A DNA stretch of 64,000 nt from Chromobacterium sinusclupearum (GTDB taxonomy: Bacteria; Pseudomonadota; Gammaproteobacteria; Burkholderiales; Chromobacteriaceae). The stretch spans positions 124,001 through 188,000 of the forward strand of contig NZ_PPTF01000019.1 of the NCBI RefSeq assembly GCF_002902845.1, read 5' to 3'. The position numbers and the translations under genes were made by a program. The notes beneath the pieces were generated by a model that was not told the DNA's origin, did not search any database, and saw nothing but the letters and a program-made list of their open reading frames with translations. Below, piece by piece: positions 15,596-25,893 of this stretch (position 1 is the first letter of the stretch; every line of letters begins with the position of its first letter).

Positions 15596-16912
15596 TCAAT
15601 GCAGCTTCAAGGCCGGCCGCGCCGCGCGGCGCAGCTTGTCGCCGATGAACAGCAGCACCGCCAGCACCCAGCCGTGCACTGCCGCCTGGTGCATGCGGTA
15701 CAGCGAGGCGTAGATCAGCTTCGCGCCGCGGCCTTCCACGTGGTAATCGCGCTTCGGCCCCACCACGGCCGCCAGGCTGCCGACCGCGGTATGCTTGCCC
15801 AGCGACACCATCATGCCCTGCGGCTTGAAGACAAACGGCCGAGCCGGCTTGTCGTCCAGCCGGCGCGCCAACTCTTCGGCCAGATAGCGCGCCTGCTGGT
15901 GCGCCACCTGGGCGGTGGCGGACAGCATGCGGCCGCTGTCGCCGTCCGGCGCGGCGGCGCAATCGCCCATCGCGTAGATGCAGTCGCCGCCGGCACAATG
16001 CAGCCGGGTATCCACCACCAGTTGATTGACGCGGTTCACTTCCAGACCGTCCAGCGTGGCCAGCCAAGCCGGCGCCTTGACGCCGGCGGCCCACACCGTA
16101 ATGTCTGCCTCGATCTTGCGGCCATCCTTCAACGCCACGCCATCGGCCTCCACCGCAGCCACCAGGCTATTGGTCAGCACCTGGATGCGCTTGCCGGCCA
16201 ACTGTTCCTCGGCGTAAGCGGACAGCGACGGCGGCGCGGCGGCCAAGATACGTTCGGCGCCTTCTATCACGCTGATCCTCACCCGCTCCGGCTGCAGACG
16301 CGCGCCGTAGTGGTGCAGTTCGCACATGGTATGGTTCAGCTCGGCGGCCAGTTCCACGCCGGTGGCGCCGCCGCCGACGATGGCGATGGACAGCGCGCGC
16401 GCCGGCGCCGCGGCGCCGCTGGCGCGGAAGGCCTGCTCCAGCACCCGATGGCGCAGCTTTTCGGCATCGGCCGGCGTGTTCAGGAACATCGCATGCTCGG
16501 CCACGCCGGGCGTGCCGAAGTCGTTGGCCTGGGCGCCCACCGCGATCACCAGCCAGTCATAGGACACATCGCGCGCCGGGCTCAGTTCGTTCCCATCCTG
16601 GCTCTGGATGGCAGACAACCGTATCGTGCGTTGCGCCTGGTCCAGGCCGGTCATGTAGCCGAATTCGAAATCGTAGCCGTTGCGGTAGCCGTGGGCGAAG
16701 TAATTGACTTCGTCCTCGCCGGTATTCAGCGCGCCGGTGGCGACTTCGTGCAGCAGCGGTTTCCAGATATGGGTGGGCGAGCCATCGACCAGCACGATCT
16801 GCGCGCGGTGGCGCGCGCCCAATGTGCGGCCCAAACGGGTGGCCAGCTCCAGCCCCCCGGCGCCTCCCCCGACAATGACGATGCGCGGCAGCGCCGCGTT
16901 GCGGCTTAACAT
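15596..16912 (-). CDS. ndh: Type II NADH dehydrogenase (NDH-2)
   Basis: The protein has 438 residues. It is a membrane-associated flavoprotein that passes electrons from NADH to ubiquinone without pumping protons. Two dinucleotide folds are seen: IVIVGGGAGGLELATRLG for FAD and IAIVGGGATGVELAAELN for NADH. Family blocks VTVWAAGVKAP, YAMGDCAA and the C-terminal amphipathic region VHGWVLAVLLF, which binds the membrane, follow. Start 16912 has CAGGAG seven bases upstream. The same window carries the proton-pumping NDH-1, so the cell has both routes. Confidence 0.92.
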   Translation of the reverse strand: MLSRNAALPRIVIVGGGAGGLELATRLGRTLGARHRAQIVLVDGSPTHIWKPLLHEVATGALNTGEDEVNYFAHGYRNGYDFEFGYMTGLDQAQRTIRLSAIQSQDGNELSPARDVSYDWLVIAVGAQANDFGTPGVAEHAMFLNTPADAEKLRHRVLEQAFRASGAAAPARALSIAIVGGGATGVELAAELNHTMCELHHYGARLQPERVRISVIEGAERILAAAPPSLSAYAEEQLAGKRIQVLTNSLVAAVEADGVALKDGRKIEADITVWAAGVKAPAWLATLDGLEVNRVNQLVVDTRLHCAGGDCIYAMGDCAAAPDGDSGRMLSATAQVAHQQARYLAEELARRLDDKPARPFVFKPQGMMVSLGKHTAVGSLAAVVGPKRDYHVEGRGAKLIYASLYRMHQAAVHGWVLAVLLFIGDKLRRAARPALKLH

Positions 16913-17031
16913 AAGCAGCTCCTGATGAGTGGTATTTTTGGCCAAGATTACCGTATTTTTCCTGCCATCAACGGTGAACGGCGAAAATTAGCCAGCGTCA
17001 TGGGCGGGTCATGCCAATGGCGCGTAAACGC

Positions 17032-17097
17032 TGCGGATAATCGCGCGCCGACGGGTAGCTTATCCACAGCCATGCTAGATTTTGATTTTTATCCACA
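17032..17097. promoter_or_regulatory. Cluster of DnaA-box sequences
   Basis: Perfect TTATCCACA boxes lie at 17060-17068 and 17089-17097 as direct repeats, 29 bases apart. A variant, TTATCCGCA, is on the other strand at 17032-17040. The segment between the perfect boxes is AT-rich. No replication gene is nearby, so a regulatory or DnaA-titration role is inferred, not shown. Confidence 0.5.
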
Positions 17098-17134
17098 GAT
17101 CATGCGCATGATCCATGCTTGCGCCAGCAGCCTA

Positions 17135-17166
17135 GTAGGGCGGATGCCCCACAGGGGCGATCCGCC
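17135..17166 (+). repeat. REP-like hairpin, copy a
   Basis: GTAGGGCGGATGCCCC, loop ACA, GGGGCGATCCGCC. It is the same family as the elements at 17296-17330 and 27037-27069, in opposite orientation to the first of these. Confidence 0.75.
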
Positions 17167-17295
17167 ATGCCGCGGCATCGCCGGCCGAACCTTTCGAATG
17201 AATGCGTTCGCATGAAGGCATTGCGCGGGCAAGACCTGCCGGCCTGCCCGCCCCACGCGGTTGACGTAAGAATCGACGGGCCAGCGCGGAAGTGG

Positions 17296-17330
17296 GGCGG
17301 ATCGCCCCGCAAGCGGGGCATCCGCCCTAC
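17296..17330 (-). repeat. REP-like hairpin, copy b, overlapping the ubiB stop codon
   Basis: On the minus strand GTAGGGCGGATGCCCC, loop, GGGGCGATCCGCC. The TAG of GTAGGG is the ubiB stop codon (17329-17327). Confidence 0.75.
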
Positions 17331-18853
17331 AGCAGATTTTTGGCCAGCAGCGCCGCCAGCAGCAGGGCGATCAGCAGCAGCAGGAAATTCTGCCGCTTCT
17401 GTTCGCGCATCAGCTGGATATAGCCTTCCACCAGCAGGTCGGTCTTGGCCGAGCTCAGCGTATCGTTCAGCTTGCGCGGCAAGGTCGGCAAGGTAGTAGC
17501 CCATTGCGGCGCTTCGTGCTTCAGCGTGCGCAACAGGCCGCGCCAACCGACCTGCTCGTTCATCCACTTGGTCAGGAAGGGCTTGGCGGTGTCCCACAAA
17601 TCCAGCTCCGGGTCCAGCTGGCGGCCCAGACCTTCGATATTCAGCAAAGTCTTCTGCAGCAACACCAGCTGCGGCTGGATTTCCACATTGAAGCGGCGGC
17701 TGGTTTCAAACAGCCGCAACAGCACCATGCCGAAGGAAATTTGCGACAGCGGCTTCTCGAAGATCGGTTCGCACACGGTGCGCACCGCGGCTTCCAGCTC
17801 CTCGGCGCGGGTATCCTTGGGCACCCAGCCCGATTCGATGTGGGCGGTGGCCACGCGGTGGTAATCGCGGTTGAAGAAAGCCAGGAAGTTGACCGCCAGA
17901 TAGTGCTTGTCGGTATCGGTGAGGCTGCCGACAATGCCGAAGTCCAACGCGATATAGCGGCCGTCGGCGGCCACGAAGATATTGCCCGGATGCATGTCGG
18001 CATGGAAAAAGCCGTGGCGGAACACTTGGGTGAAAAAGATTTCCACGCCGTAGCGGCTGAGCTTGCTCAGATCGATGCCGGCCTGTCGCAGCCGCTCCAC
18101 CTGGCCTACCGGAATCCCATGCATCCACTCCAGCGTCAGCACTTCGCGGCTGGAGTAGTCGTAGAACACTTCCGGCACGATCAGCTTGTCCGAGCCCTTG
18201 AAGTTGCGCCGCAGCTGCGAGGCGTTGGCCGCCTCGTGCATCATGTCCAGCTCGTCGTGCAGGTATTTGTCGAACTCGGCCACCACTTCGCGCGGCTTGA
18301 GCCGCTTGCCGTCGGCGAACAGCTTCTCCACCCAGCCGGCCAGCGTGCGCATCAGCGACAGGTCCTGCTCGATCACCGGCAAAATGCCGGGCCGCAGCAC
18401 CTTGACCGCCACTTCGCGGCCGCGGCTGCCGTCCGCTTGCCGCAGCCAGGCCTTGTGCACCTGGGCGACGGAGGCGCTGGCCACCGGGGTCTGGTTGAAA
18501 TCGACATAGATTTCATCGATCTTGCGGCCCAGGCTGCTTTCCACCGCCTGTTGCGCCAGCGCGCCGTCGAACGGCGGGACCCGGTCTTGCAGCAAGGCCA
18601 GCTCGTCCGCATATTCCGGCGGCAGCAGGTCGCGCCGCGTGGACAGCACCTGGCCGAACTTGACGAAGATCGGCCCCAGGCTCTCCAGCGCCATGCGCAT
18701 CCGCGCCGGCAGGGGCGCGGAGGTGTCGCGCGGGATAGGACACAGGCGGAGCAGCTTGTGCAGGAAGGCCAGCCTGGAATGCCCTTCCAGGAAATCATCC
18801 AGACCGTAGCGGTACAGGGTGGCAACAATCTTCAGCGAGCGCGATATCGACAT
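17327..18853 (-). CDS. ubiB: Ubiquinone biosynthesis kinase-like protein UbiB
   Basis: The protein has 508 residues. It is an atypical (ADCK/UbiB) kinase-fold ATPase needed for ubiquinone synthesis at the membrane. The family KxGQ motif is in [14 protein letters not shown], followed by the ATP-binding [21 protein letters not shown] and [10 protein letters not shown]. The C-terminus has two hydrophobic stretches ([20 protein letters not shown]) that anchor it. It follows ubiJ by 8 bases in the ubiE-peptidase-ubiJ-ubiB unit. Its stop codon falls in a REP-like hairpin. Confidence 0.95.
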   Translation of the reverse strand: MSISRSLKIVATLYRYGLDDFLEGHSRLAFLHKLLRLCPIPRDTSAPLPARMRMALESLGPIFVKFGQVLSTRRDLLPPEYADELALLQDRVPPFDGALAQQAVESSLGRKIDEIYVDFNQTPVASASVAQVHKAWLRQADGSRGREVAVKVLRPGILPVIEQDLSLMRTLAGWVEKLFADGKRLKPREVVAEFDKYLHDELDMMHEAANASQLRRNFKGSDKLIVPEVFYDYSSREVLTLEWMHGIPVGQVERLRQAGIDLSKLSRYGVEIFFTQVFRHGFFHADMHPGNIFVAADGRYIALDFGIVGSLTDTDKHYLAVNFLAFFNRDYHRVATAHIESGWVPKDTRAEELEAAVRTVCEPIFEKPLSQISFGMVLLRLFETSRRFNVEIQPQLVLLQKTLLNIEGLGRQLDPELDLWDTAKPFLTKWMNEQVGWRGLLRTLKHEAPQWATTLPTLPRKLNDTLSSAKTDLLVEGYIQLMREQKRQNFLLLLIALLLAALLAKNLL

Positions 18854-18861
18854 AAAGTCCG

Positions 18862-19449
18862 TCAGGTCTGGGAATTCTGTTTATGGTTGAGCGCGGCTTC
18901 CAGCCGCTCCAGCCGCTTGTCCAGCCGGCCGGCGTCATCACGCAGCTTGTCCACGTCTTGCACGAAGCGGCCCACCTGATGCCGTCCAGCCAGCACGGCG
19001 CCGTCTTCGCGCAAGTGCTCCAGCCAGTTGTCGGCCAGGCGGAAGGCCAACTGCCCCTTGAAGCCGAACAGGCCGCGCGCCAGCGTTTCGATGCGCTGCG
19101 CCGCCACATCGCCAAGCACCCGCGACAGGTCTTCGCTGGCGTGCCATTGCAGCTGGCCGATAATGCGGCCGAGCGCGGCAGCCAGCTCGGCGTCGCCCTC
19201 CAGCGCGATGTCAGACAACTGCGGCGCCTGGCCGGTCAGGTGAGAGAACAGCACGCCGTGGCGCAACACCAGCTTGGCTTCCGGCTCGCCCTCGCAGGCG
19301 GCCAGCCAGCCCTCATCGGTAATCACGCCGGCCACATGCAGCGGCGGCAGCGCGATGGCGACCCGCCGGCCGAAAAAGCGCGCTAGCTCGGCGCGGCGCG
19401 CCGGATGCTGGTTCAAGAGATGATTGAATGCGGCGATGGTCAGAGCCAT
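18862..19449 (-). CDS. ubiJ: Ubiquinone biosynthesis accessory factor UbiJ (SCP2 domain)
   Basis: The protein has 195 residues. The N-terminal SCP2-like lipid-binding domain ([20 protein letters not shown], then [19 protein letters not shown]) is followed by a C-terminal coiled coil ([20 protein letters not shown]). UbiJ holds ubiquinone precursors in the soluble Ubi complex. The ATG at 19449 has GGAG seven bases upstream, and upstream codons lack conservation. It lies between ubiE and ubiB as in other proteobacteria, separated from ubiE by the peptidase gene. Confidence 0.9.
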   Translation of the reverse strand: MALTIAAFNHLLNQHPARRAELARFFGRRVAIALPPLHVAGVITDEGWLAACEGEPEAKLVLRHGVLFSHLTGQAPQLSDIALEGDAELAAALGRIIGQLQWHASEDLSRVLGDVAAQRIETLARGLFGFKGQLAFRLADNWLEHLREDGAVLAGRHQVGRFVQDVDKLRDDAGRLDKRLERLEAALNHKQNSQT

Positions 19450-19469
19450 GTGTTTACTCCGGTGAACCG

Positions 19470-19985
19470 TCACGCCCGCCAGCGCCAATGCCAGGGCTCG
19501 TACAGATAGCCGCTGGCGTTGCCGCGCGGGTAGCTCAGATGAAAGCCGAAATCCGCCGCCCGCCGCTCAAGCCAGCCAAAGGCGGCGGTGGTTTCAAACG
19601 CTTCCTCCAGCGGCGGCGAGCCCGGCGCGCCGATATCGACGGCGCAGCCGCTATGGTGCTCGCTGAAGCCGGGCGCGGCGCTGACTCGCAGTATCTCGTC
19701 CAGCCGCTGGCCGCGCGCCAGTTTGGCGGCCACGATTTCATGCTGCCGCGCCACGCTGCGAAAAGCCGACAGCAGGAACATCTCCACGCCCTCGTCCGCC
19801 GCCGCGCGTCGCATAGCCTGCCAGGCGGCCGCCGCCGCTGGGACGAGCAGAAACTCTCGCCCTTCGGCATTGGTCTCCGCCAACGCCAGCTCGGCCGGCT
19901 CGGCATGGATTTCCAGCCCCCGCGCGAGCAAGTCAGCCGGAGCGATACCCAGCTCGGCCAGACGCTCCGCCAGCTCCGGCGTCAT
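19470..19985 (-). CDS. M15-family D-alanyl-D-alanine carboxypeptidase-like protein, no signal peptide
   Basis: The protein has 171 residues. The zinc-peptidase pattern of the VanY/M15 family is complete: S108-E-H110-H-S-G-C-A-V-D117, then E163-P-W-H166-W. Upstream SAFRSVARQHEIV is also conserved. The family cleaves D-Ala-D-Ala bonds in cell wall peptides. No signal peptide is seen, so it is predicted cytoplasmic and may act on recycled muropeptides; this is inference. Its ATG overlaps the ubiE stop (TGATG), which ties it to the ubiquinone unit. Confidence 0.85.
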   Translation of the reverse strand: MTPELAERLAELGIAPADLLARGLEIHAEPAELALAETNAEGREFLLVPAAAAAWQAMRRAAADEGVEMFLLSAFRSVARQHEIVAAKLARGQRLDEILRVSAAPGFSEHHSGCAVDIGAPGSPPLEEAFETTAAFGWLERRAADFGFHLSYPRGNASGYLYEPWHWRWRA

Positions 19986-20719
19986 CAGAACTTAACGCCC
20001 TTGTGCAGCGCAACAACGCCGCCGGTCAGATTATGGTAGTCCACCTTGCCGAAGCCCGCGTCCAACATCATCTGCTTCAGCGTCTCCTGATCGGGATGCA
20101 TGCGGATCGATTCGGCCAGGTACTGGTAGCTGTCGGCGTCGTTCGCCACCAGCTTGCCCATGATGGGCAGGGCCTTGAAGGAGTAGAAGTCGTAGAGCGG
20201 CGACAAGGGCTTCCACACCTTGGAGAACTCCAGCACGAACAGCTTGCCGCCCGGCTTCAGCACGCGGCACATCTCCTTCAGCGCCGCGTCCTTGTGCGTC
20301 ATGTTGCGCAGGCCGAAAGCCACCGACACCGCGTCGAAATAATTGTCCGGGAACGGCAGCTTCTCGGCATCAGCCAGCGACACCGGCAAGATCATGCCTT
20401 CGTCCAACAGGCGGTCGCGCCCCACGGTCAGCATTGAGCTGTTGATGTCGGTCAGCCAGACTTCGCCGCTCTTGCCCACGCGCTTGGCCCAGCCGCGCGC
20501 CAGATCGCCTGTGCCGCCGGCGATGTCCAGCACCTTGTCGCCGGCGCGCACGCCGGAGGTGGTCAGCGTGAAATGCTTCCACACCCGGTGCAGACCGCCG
20601 GACATCAGGTCGTTCATCACATCGTACTTGCCGGCCACCGAGTGGAAGACTTCGGCCACCTTGCTGGCCTTCTCGCTCTCCGCCACGGTCTTGTAACCGA
20701 AATGCGTGGTCTTATCCAT
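19985..20719 (-). CDS. ubiE: Ubiquinone/menaquinone C-methyltransferase UbiE
   Basis: The protein has 244 residues. It uses SAM to C-methylate demethylmenaquinol or 2-methoxy-6-polyprenyl-benzoquinol. The [14 protein letters not shown] start ([20 protein letters not shown]), SAM site [34 protein letters not shown] and [15 protein letters not shown] are diagnostic. It starts 3 bases after the DUF971 gene ends and its stop overlaps the M15 peptidase start. Confidence 0.96.
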   Translation of the reverse strand: MDKTTHFGYKTVAESEKASKVAEVFHSVAGKYDVMNDLMSGGLHRVWKHFTLTTSGVRAGDKVLDIAGGTGDLARGWAKRVGKSGEVWLTDINSSMLTVGRDRLLDEGMILPVSLADAEKLPFPDNYFDAVSVAFGLRNMTHKDAALKEMCRVLKPGGKLFVLEFSKVWKPLSPLYDFYSFKALPIMGKLVANDADSYQYLAESIRMHPDQETLKQMMLDAGFGKVDYHNLTGGVVALHKGVKF

Positions 20720-20721
20720 GT

Positions 20722-21093
20722 TCACTCCCTGCTCGCGCCGGCGGCGGCGAGCTTGTCCAGATATTGCTGCCAGTACTGGTCGCGCTTGGCGCCCAGCTCG
20801 TATAGATAGCTCCAGCTGTAGAGGCCGCTGTCGTGGCCATCGTCGAAGGTGATCTTCAGCGCATAATGGCCCATGGGCTCCAGCGCGGTGATGCCGACAT
20901 GGCGCTTGCCGGTCTGCAGCTTCTCCTGACCCACGCCATGGCCGCGCACTTCGGCCGAAGGCGAATAGACGCGCAGATACTCGCACGGCAGCTCGAAACG
21001 GGCGCCATCGTCAAAGGCGATCTCCAGCACCTTGGAGATTTGGTGCAGCTGGATTTCCACCGGCTGCGCGGCGTCGGGGGTGAGTCCGGACAT
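20722..21093 (-). CDS. DUF971 domain protein
   Basis: The protein has 123 residues. The pattern [20 protein letters not shown], then [20 protein letters not shown] and [15 protein letters not shown], is the DUF971 (gamma-butyrobetaine hydroxylase N-terminal-like) domain, often found just before ubiE in betaproteobacteria and possibly linked to iron-sulfur handling. Start 21093 has GAGG eight bases upstream; the frame is open to an ATG at 21135. It ends 2 bases before ubiE. Confidence 0.88.
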   Translation of the reverse strand: MSGLTPDAAQPVEIQLHQISKVLEIAFDDGARFELPCEYLRVYSPSAEVRGHGVGQEKLQTGKRHVGITALEPMGHYALKITFDDGHDSGLYSWSYLYELGAKRDQYWQQYLDKLAAAGASRE

Positions 21094-21127
21094 GGCCTTA
21101 TCCTCGGTTAAATCCTGAAAAAACTCA

Positions 21128-21249
21128 TTAGCCACTTAATCCACGAAAACCACAAAAAAACGACCGTAAACAAAGCGCTTAAAACTCACACAGACTTCCA
21201 CACCTTCTTTGTGCGTTTTTTCGTGTCGTTTCGTGGATTTCGTGGCTAA
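21128..21249. repeat. Large inverted repeat, family of CCACGRAA motifs, copy 1
   Basis: The left arm runs TTAGCCACTTAATCCACGAA, then AACCACAAAAAAACG. The reverse complement of the right arm runs TTAGCCACGAAATCCACGAA, then ACGACACGAAAAAACGC. It fills the gap between the DUF971 gene and queA. A related element is at 40471-40588. Confidence 0.7.
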
Positions 21250-21260
21250 AAAATGCTCAA

Positions 21261-22283
<1,023 letters not shown>

Positions 22284-22576
22284 GGTGAAAGCTATGGTTC
22301 AGAACCGGCCGATTATACCTGCGCCCAACCATCGGGCACAGTGCCGGGAACGCCAATACCCAATGCCATGACGTACTAGACGCGTAAATATTTTCTTGAC
22401 ATATTGCAGATACGCTACACTGCGGCACCCTGATTCAGCTAAGTTTTTTACTCTAAAACCAAGATCTTGCCCTGCATTCCAGCCGCTAAACGATTGTTTT
22501 AATTTCTGCAAACGCTGGACATCTTGCGGCGAAGTGCGGCAAACTCGCGGCCAAGATGAAAAACGGGAGTCAGGCC

Positions 22577-23026
22577 TTGAGCCGATCCATCCTTGTGCTG
22601 CACGGTCCCAACCTCAATCTGCTAGGGGTCAGGGAGCCACAACACTACGGCCGGGACACACTTGACGCCATCAACCAGCGGCTGGCCGATCAGGCCAAAG
22701 CCGCCGGCTTTGCTTTGACAGCATTGCAGAGCAACGCCGAGCATGTACTGATTGAACGCATACATCAATGTCTGGATGACGGCACCGCCTTCATCCTGAT
22801 CAATCCGGCGGCGTTCACCCATACCAGCGTCGCGCTGCGCGATGCGCTGGCGGCGGTGAAAGTGCCGTTTATCGAAGTGCATCTATCCAATGTCCATGCC
22901 CGTGAACCCTTCCGCCAGCATTCGTATTTTTCGGATCTGGCGCTCGGAGTGATTTGCGGGTTGGGCCCCCACGGTTACGAGCTGGCGCTGGCGCACGCGC
23001 TGCGGCATTTGTCCGCGCAGCCCTGA
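22577..23026 (+). CDS. aroQ: Type II 3-dehydroquinate dehydratase
   Basis: The protein has 149 residues. It removes water from 3-dehydroquinate in the shikimate pathway. Blocks: [20 protein letters not shown] with the catalytic Tyr, [37 protein letters not shown] and [12 protein letters not shown] chose the TTG at 22577 because GGGAG lies 7 bases upstream and homologues begin here. The ATG at 22556 is an alternative adding 7 residues but has a poor ribosome site. It is the first gene of the aroQ-accB-accC-prmA unit, the common arrangement in proteobacteria. Confidence 0.93.
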   Translation: MSRSILVLHGPNLNLLGVREPQHYGRDTLDAINQRLADQAKAAGFALTALQSNAEHVLIERIHQCLDDGTAFILINPAAFTHTSVALRDALAAVKVPFIEVHLSNVHAREPFRQHSYFSDLALGVICGLGPHGYELALAHALRHLSAQP

Positions 23027-23062
23027 TCGCCGTAACTGAACACCCCATTCGAAGGATCAACA

Positions 23063-23521
23063 ATGGATTTGCGTAAACTCAAGAAACTGATCGACCTGGT
23101 CGAAGAGTCCGGCATCGCCGAACTGGAAGTGACCGAGGGCGAAGAAAAAGTCCGCATCACCCGCGTATCCGCCAACCAACAGCAAGGCTACGCCCAGCCG
23201 GTGGCGCAAATGTACGCCGCCGCGCCCGCCGCCCCTGCGGCTGCCGCGCCGGTTGCGGCCGCTGCCCCGGCCCCTGCCGCCGCCAATGAAAACGCGATGA
23301 AGTCGCCGATGGTCGGCACCTTCTACCGCTCGCCCAGCCCCGGCGCCAAGTCCTTCGTCGAAGTGGGCCAAAGCGTCAACGCCGGCGACACCCTGTGCAT
23401 CATCGAAGCGATGAAGCTGATGAACGAGATCGAAGCCGACCGCTCCGGCGTGATCAAGGCCATCCTGGCGGAAGACGGCCAGCCGGTGGAATACGGCGAG
23501 CCGCTGTTCGTCATCGAGTAA
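23063..23521 (+). CDS. accB: Biotin carboxyl carrier protein of acetyl-CoA carboxylase
   Basis: The protein has 152 residues. The N-terminal domain [20 protein letters not shown] is followed by an Ala/Pro linker (residues about 52-75). The biotinyl domain contains the [12 protein letters not shown] site, whose Lys carries biotin. It shuttles carboxylate between AccC and the AccAD transferase for fatty acid synthesis. GAAGGA lies before the ATG. A 117-base gap with a hairpin separates it from accC. Confidence 0.96.
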   Translation: MDLRKLKKLIDLVEESGIAELEVTEGEEKVRITRVSANQQQGYAQPVAQMYAAAPAAPAAAAPVAAAAPAPAAANENAMKSPMVGTFYRSPSPGAKSFVEVGQSVNAGDTLCIIEAMKLMNEIEADRSGVIKAILAEDGQPVEYGEPLFVIE

Positions 23522-23547
23522 GACGCTCCGACGACCTCGCGAGATTC

Positions 23548-23572
23548 AGGGCACGGCCAAGGTCTGTGCCCT
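23548..23572 (+). other. Intercistronic hairpin between accB and accC
   Basis: AGGGCAC and GTGCCCT pair across an 11-base loop. There is no proper T-run. It may lower accC relative to accB or stabilise the accB mRNA. Confidence 0.4.
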
Positions 23573-23638
23573 TGTCGTTTGACGTGACAGCAAAGGCCGG
23601 TCGATCATCCCAACGCTGGCCGGCTTGTGGAGAATTCC

Positions 23639-24997
23639 ATGTTCGAAAAAATTCTAATCGCCAACCGTGGTGAAATCGCCCTGCGCATCCAACGCGCCTG
23701 CCGCGAAATGGGCATCAAGACCGTGGTCGTGCATTCCGAGGCCGACCGCGACGCCAAATACGTGAAGCTGGCCGACGAGTCGGTGTGCATCGGCCCCGCC
23801 CCGTCCGCCAAGAGCTATCTCAACGTGCCGGCGCTGATCGCCGCCGCCGAAGTCACCGACGCCCAGGCCATCCACCCCGGCTACGGCTTCCTGTCGGAAA
23901 ACGCCGACTTCGCCGAGCGCGTCGAGCAATCCGGCTTCGTCTTCATCGGCCCGCGCCCGGACACCATCCGCCTGATGGGCGACAAGGTATCGGCCAAGAA
24001 CGCGATGATCGAAGCCGGCGTGCCCTGCGTGCCCGGCTCCGACGGCGCCTTGCCGGACGACCCGGTGGAAATCACCAAGATCGCTAAGAAGATCGGCTTC
24101 CCGGTCATCATCAAGGCCGCCGGCGGCGGCGGCGGTCGCGGCATGCGCGTGGTGCATACCGAAGGCGCGCTGATCAGCTCGGTGCAGATGACGCGCACCG
24201 AAGCCGGCGCGGCGTTCGGCAATCCCACCGTCTACATGGAAAAATTCCTGGAGCATCCGCGCCACATCGAAATCCAGGTGCTGGCCGACGAATACGGCAA
24301 CGCCATCTATCTGGGCGAGCGCGACTGCTCCATGCAGCGCCGCCACCAGAAAGTGATCGAGGAAGCGCCGGCGCCAGGCATCACCGACAAGCAGCGCCAG
24401 AGAATCGGCGAAGCTTGCGCCGAAGCCTGCCGCCGCATCGGCTACCGCGGCGCCGGCACCTTTGAATTCCTGTTCGAAAACGGCGAGTTCTACTTCATCG
24501 AGATGAACACCCGCGTGCAGGTGGAACACCCGGTGACCGAAATGATCACCGGCGTGGACATCGTGCAGGAGCAGATCCGCATCGCAGCGGGCGAGAAACT
24601 GCGCTATAAGCAAAAAGACATCGTGATCTCCGGCCACGCCATGGAATGCCGCATCAATGCCGAGGACCCGTTCACCTTCGTGCCGTCTCCCGGCAAGATC
24701 GAGAGCTACCACCCGGCCGGCGGCCCCGGCATCCGCATCGACTCGCACATCTACCAAGGCTACGTCGTGCCGCCCCACTATGACTCGATGGTGGGCAAGC
24801 TGATCGCCTACGGCGACACCCGCGAGCAAGCGATGGCCCGGATGCGCGTGGCGCTGTCGGAAATGGCGATTTCCGGCATCAAGACCAATATCCCGCTGCA
24901 CCAGGAGCTGTTCATGGATGCGGCCTTCCAGCGCGGCGGCACCAGCATCCACTACTTGGAAAACCGCCTGTCGCAGCAGAAAAAAGGGAGCGCCTGA
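23639..24997 (+). CDS. accC: Biotin carboxylase subunit of acetyl-CoA carboxylase
   Basis: The protein has 452 residues. It carboxylates biotin on AccB using ATP and bicarbonate. Visible blocks: [37 protein letters not shown], the ATP-grasp Gly loop [31 protein letters not shown] and [20 protein letters not shown]. Start 23639 is preferred over a codon at 23627 because homologues begin MFEK and GGAG is placed well. Its TGA shares one base with the prmA ATG. Confidence 0.97.
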   Translation: MFEKILIANRGEIALRIQRACREMGIKTVVVHSEADRDAKYVKLADESVCIGPAPSAKSYLNVPALIAAAEVTDAQAIHPGYGFLSENADFAERVEQSGFVFIGPRPDTIRLMGDKVSAKNAMIEAGVPCVPGSDGALPDDPVEITKIAKKIGFPVIIKAAGGGGGRGMRVVHTEGALISSVQMTRTEAGAAFGNPTVYMEKFLEHPRHIEIQVLADEYGNAIYLGERDCSMQRRHQKVIEEAPAPGITDKQRQRIGEACAEACRRIGYRGAGTFEFLFENGEFYFIEMNTRVQVEHPVTEMITGVDIVQEQIRIAAGEKLRYKQKDIVISGHAMECRINAEDPFTFVPSPGKIESYHPAGGPGIRIDSHIYQGYVVPPHYDSMVGKLIAYGDTREQAMARMRVALSEMAISGIKTNIPLHQELFMDAAFQRGGTSIHYLENRLSQQKKGSA

Positions 24998-25893
24998 TGG
25001 CCTGGTTGCAAGCCACCATTGATTCCGATTCCTCTGTCGCCGAACGGCTAGCCGACGCGCTGATGGACGCCGGCGCGCTGTCCACCGCCATCGAGGACGC
25101 CTGGGCCGGCACCGACAAGGAGCAGCCCATCTTCGGCGAACCGGGCGAGCCGGTTGACCAGCTATGGAGCCAGAGCCGCATCATCACGCTATTCGACGAG
25201 AACGACGACCCGGCGCTGCTGATCGCCGCCGCCGCCACCGCCTGCCAGCTGACCATGCCCAGCTACAAGATCGAGCGCGTGGAAGAGCAGGACTGGGTGC
25301 GGCTGACCCAATCGCAGTTCGACCCGATCCGCATCTCCGACCGGCTGTGGATCACCCCCACCTGGCACGAGGCGCCGGAACCGAACGCGGTCAACCTGCA
25401 GCTGGACCCGGGCCTCGCCTTCGGCACCGGCAGCCACCCCACCACCCGGCTGTGTCTGCAATGGCTGGACAAGCAGCTGAAAGGCGGCGAGTCCGTGCTC
25501 GACTACGGCTGCGGCTCCGGCATCCTGGCCATCGCCGCGCTGAAACTCGGCGCGGCCTCGGCCGTGGGCATCGACATCGACCCGCAAGCGGTGCGCTCAA
25601 GCAAGGACAATGCCGAGCAGAACGGCGTGCAGGCCGACTTCTTCCTGCCGGACGCCAATCCGCAAGCCCAATACAACGTAGTGCTGGCCAATATTCTGGC
25701 TAATCCGTTGCGCATGTTGGGCGACTTGCTGGCAAGCCATGTGAAAACCGGTGGTAGAATCGTGCTTTCCGGCATCCTCGCCGAGCAGGCCGACGAGCTG
25801 TCCGCCATCTATAACCAGTGGTTTGAGATGGACGCGCCTGTGTTCGACGAAGGGTGGACACGATTGACAGGAACCCGACGCGCCCAGGTATGA
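24997..25893 (+). CDS. prmA: Ribosomal protein L11 methyltransferase
   Basis: The protein has 298 residues. It trimethylates L11 with SAM. The N-terminal substrate domain is followed by GLAFGTGSHPTTRLCLQWL, the SAM site VLDYGCGSGILAIAALKLGA and NVVLANILANPLRML. It overlaps accC by one base and the next gene by four (ATGA). It is a usual partner of accBC in proteobacteria. Confidence 0.96.
   Translation: MAWLQATIDSDSSVAERLADALMDAGALSTAIEDAWAGTDKEQPIFGEPGEPVDQLWSQSRIITLFDENDDPALLIAAAATACQLTMPSYKIERVEEQDWVRLTQSQFDPIRISDRLWITPTWHEAPEPNAVNLQLDPGLAFGTGSHPTTRLCLQWLDKQLKGGESVLDYGCGSGILAIAALKLGAASAVGIDIDPQAVRSSKDNAEQNGVQADFFLPDANPQAQYNVVLANILANPLRMLGDLLASHVKTGGRIVLSGILAEQADELSAIYNQWFEMDAPVFDEGWTRLTGTRRAQV

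Larger units (their letters stand above)
16913..17326. other. 414-base gap between ubiB and ndh with DnaA boxes and two REP-like hairpins
   Basis: No gene is supported. It holds three DnaA-box-like sites (17032-17097) and an inverted pair of REP-like hairpins (17135-17166 and 17296-17330). The ndh promoter should lie in 16913-17000, which is comparatively AT-rich. Confidence 0.55.

Noticed and set aside
22396..22421. TTGACA with TACACT as a promoter for aroQ
   Set aside because: The spacing is only 14 bases, too short for a normal sigma-70 promoter. TTGACA alone is not enough.
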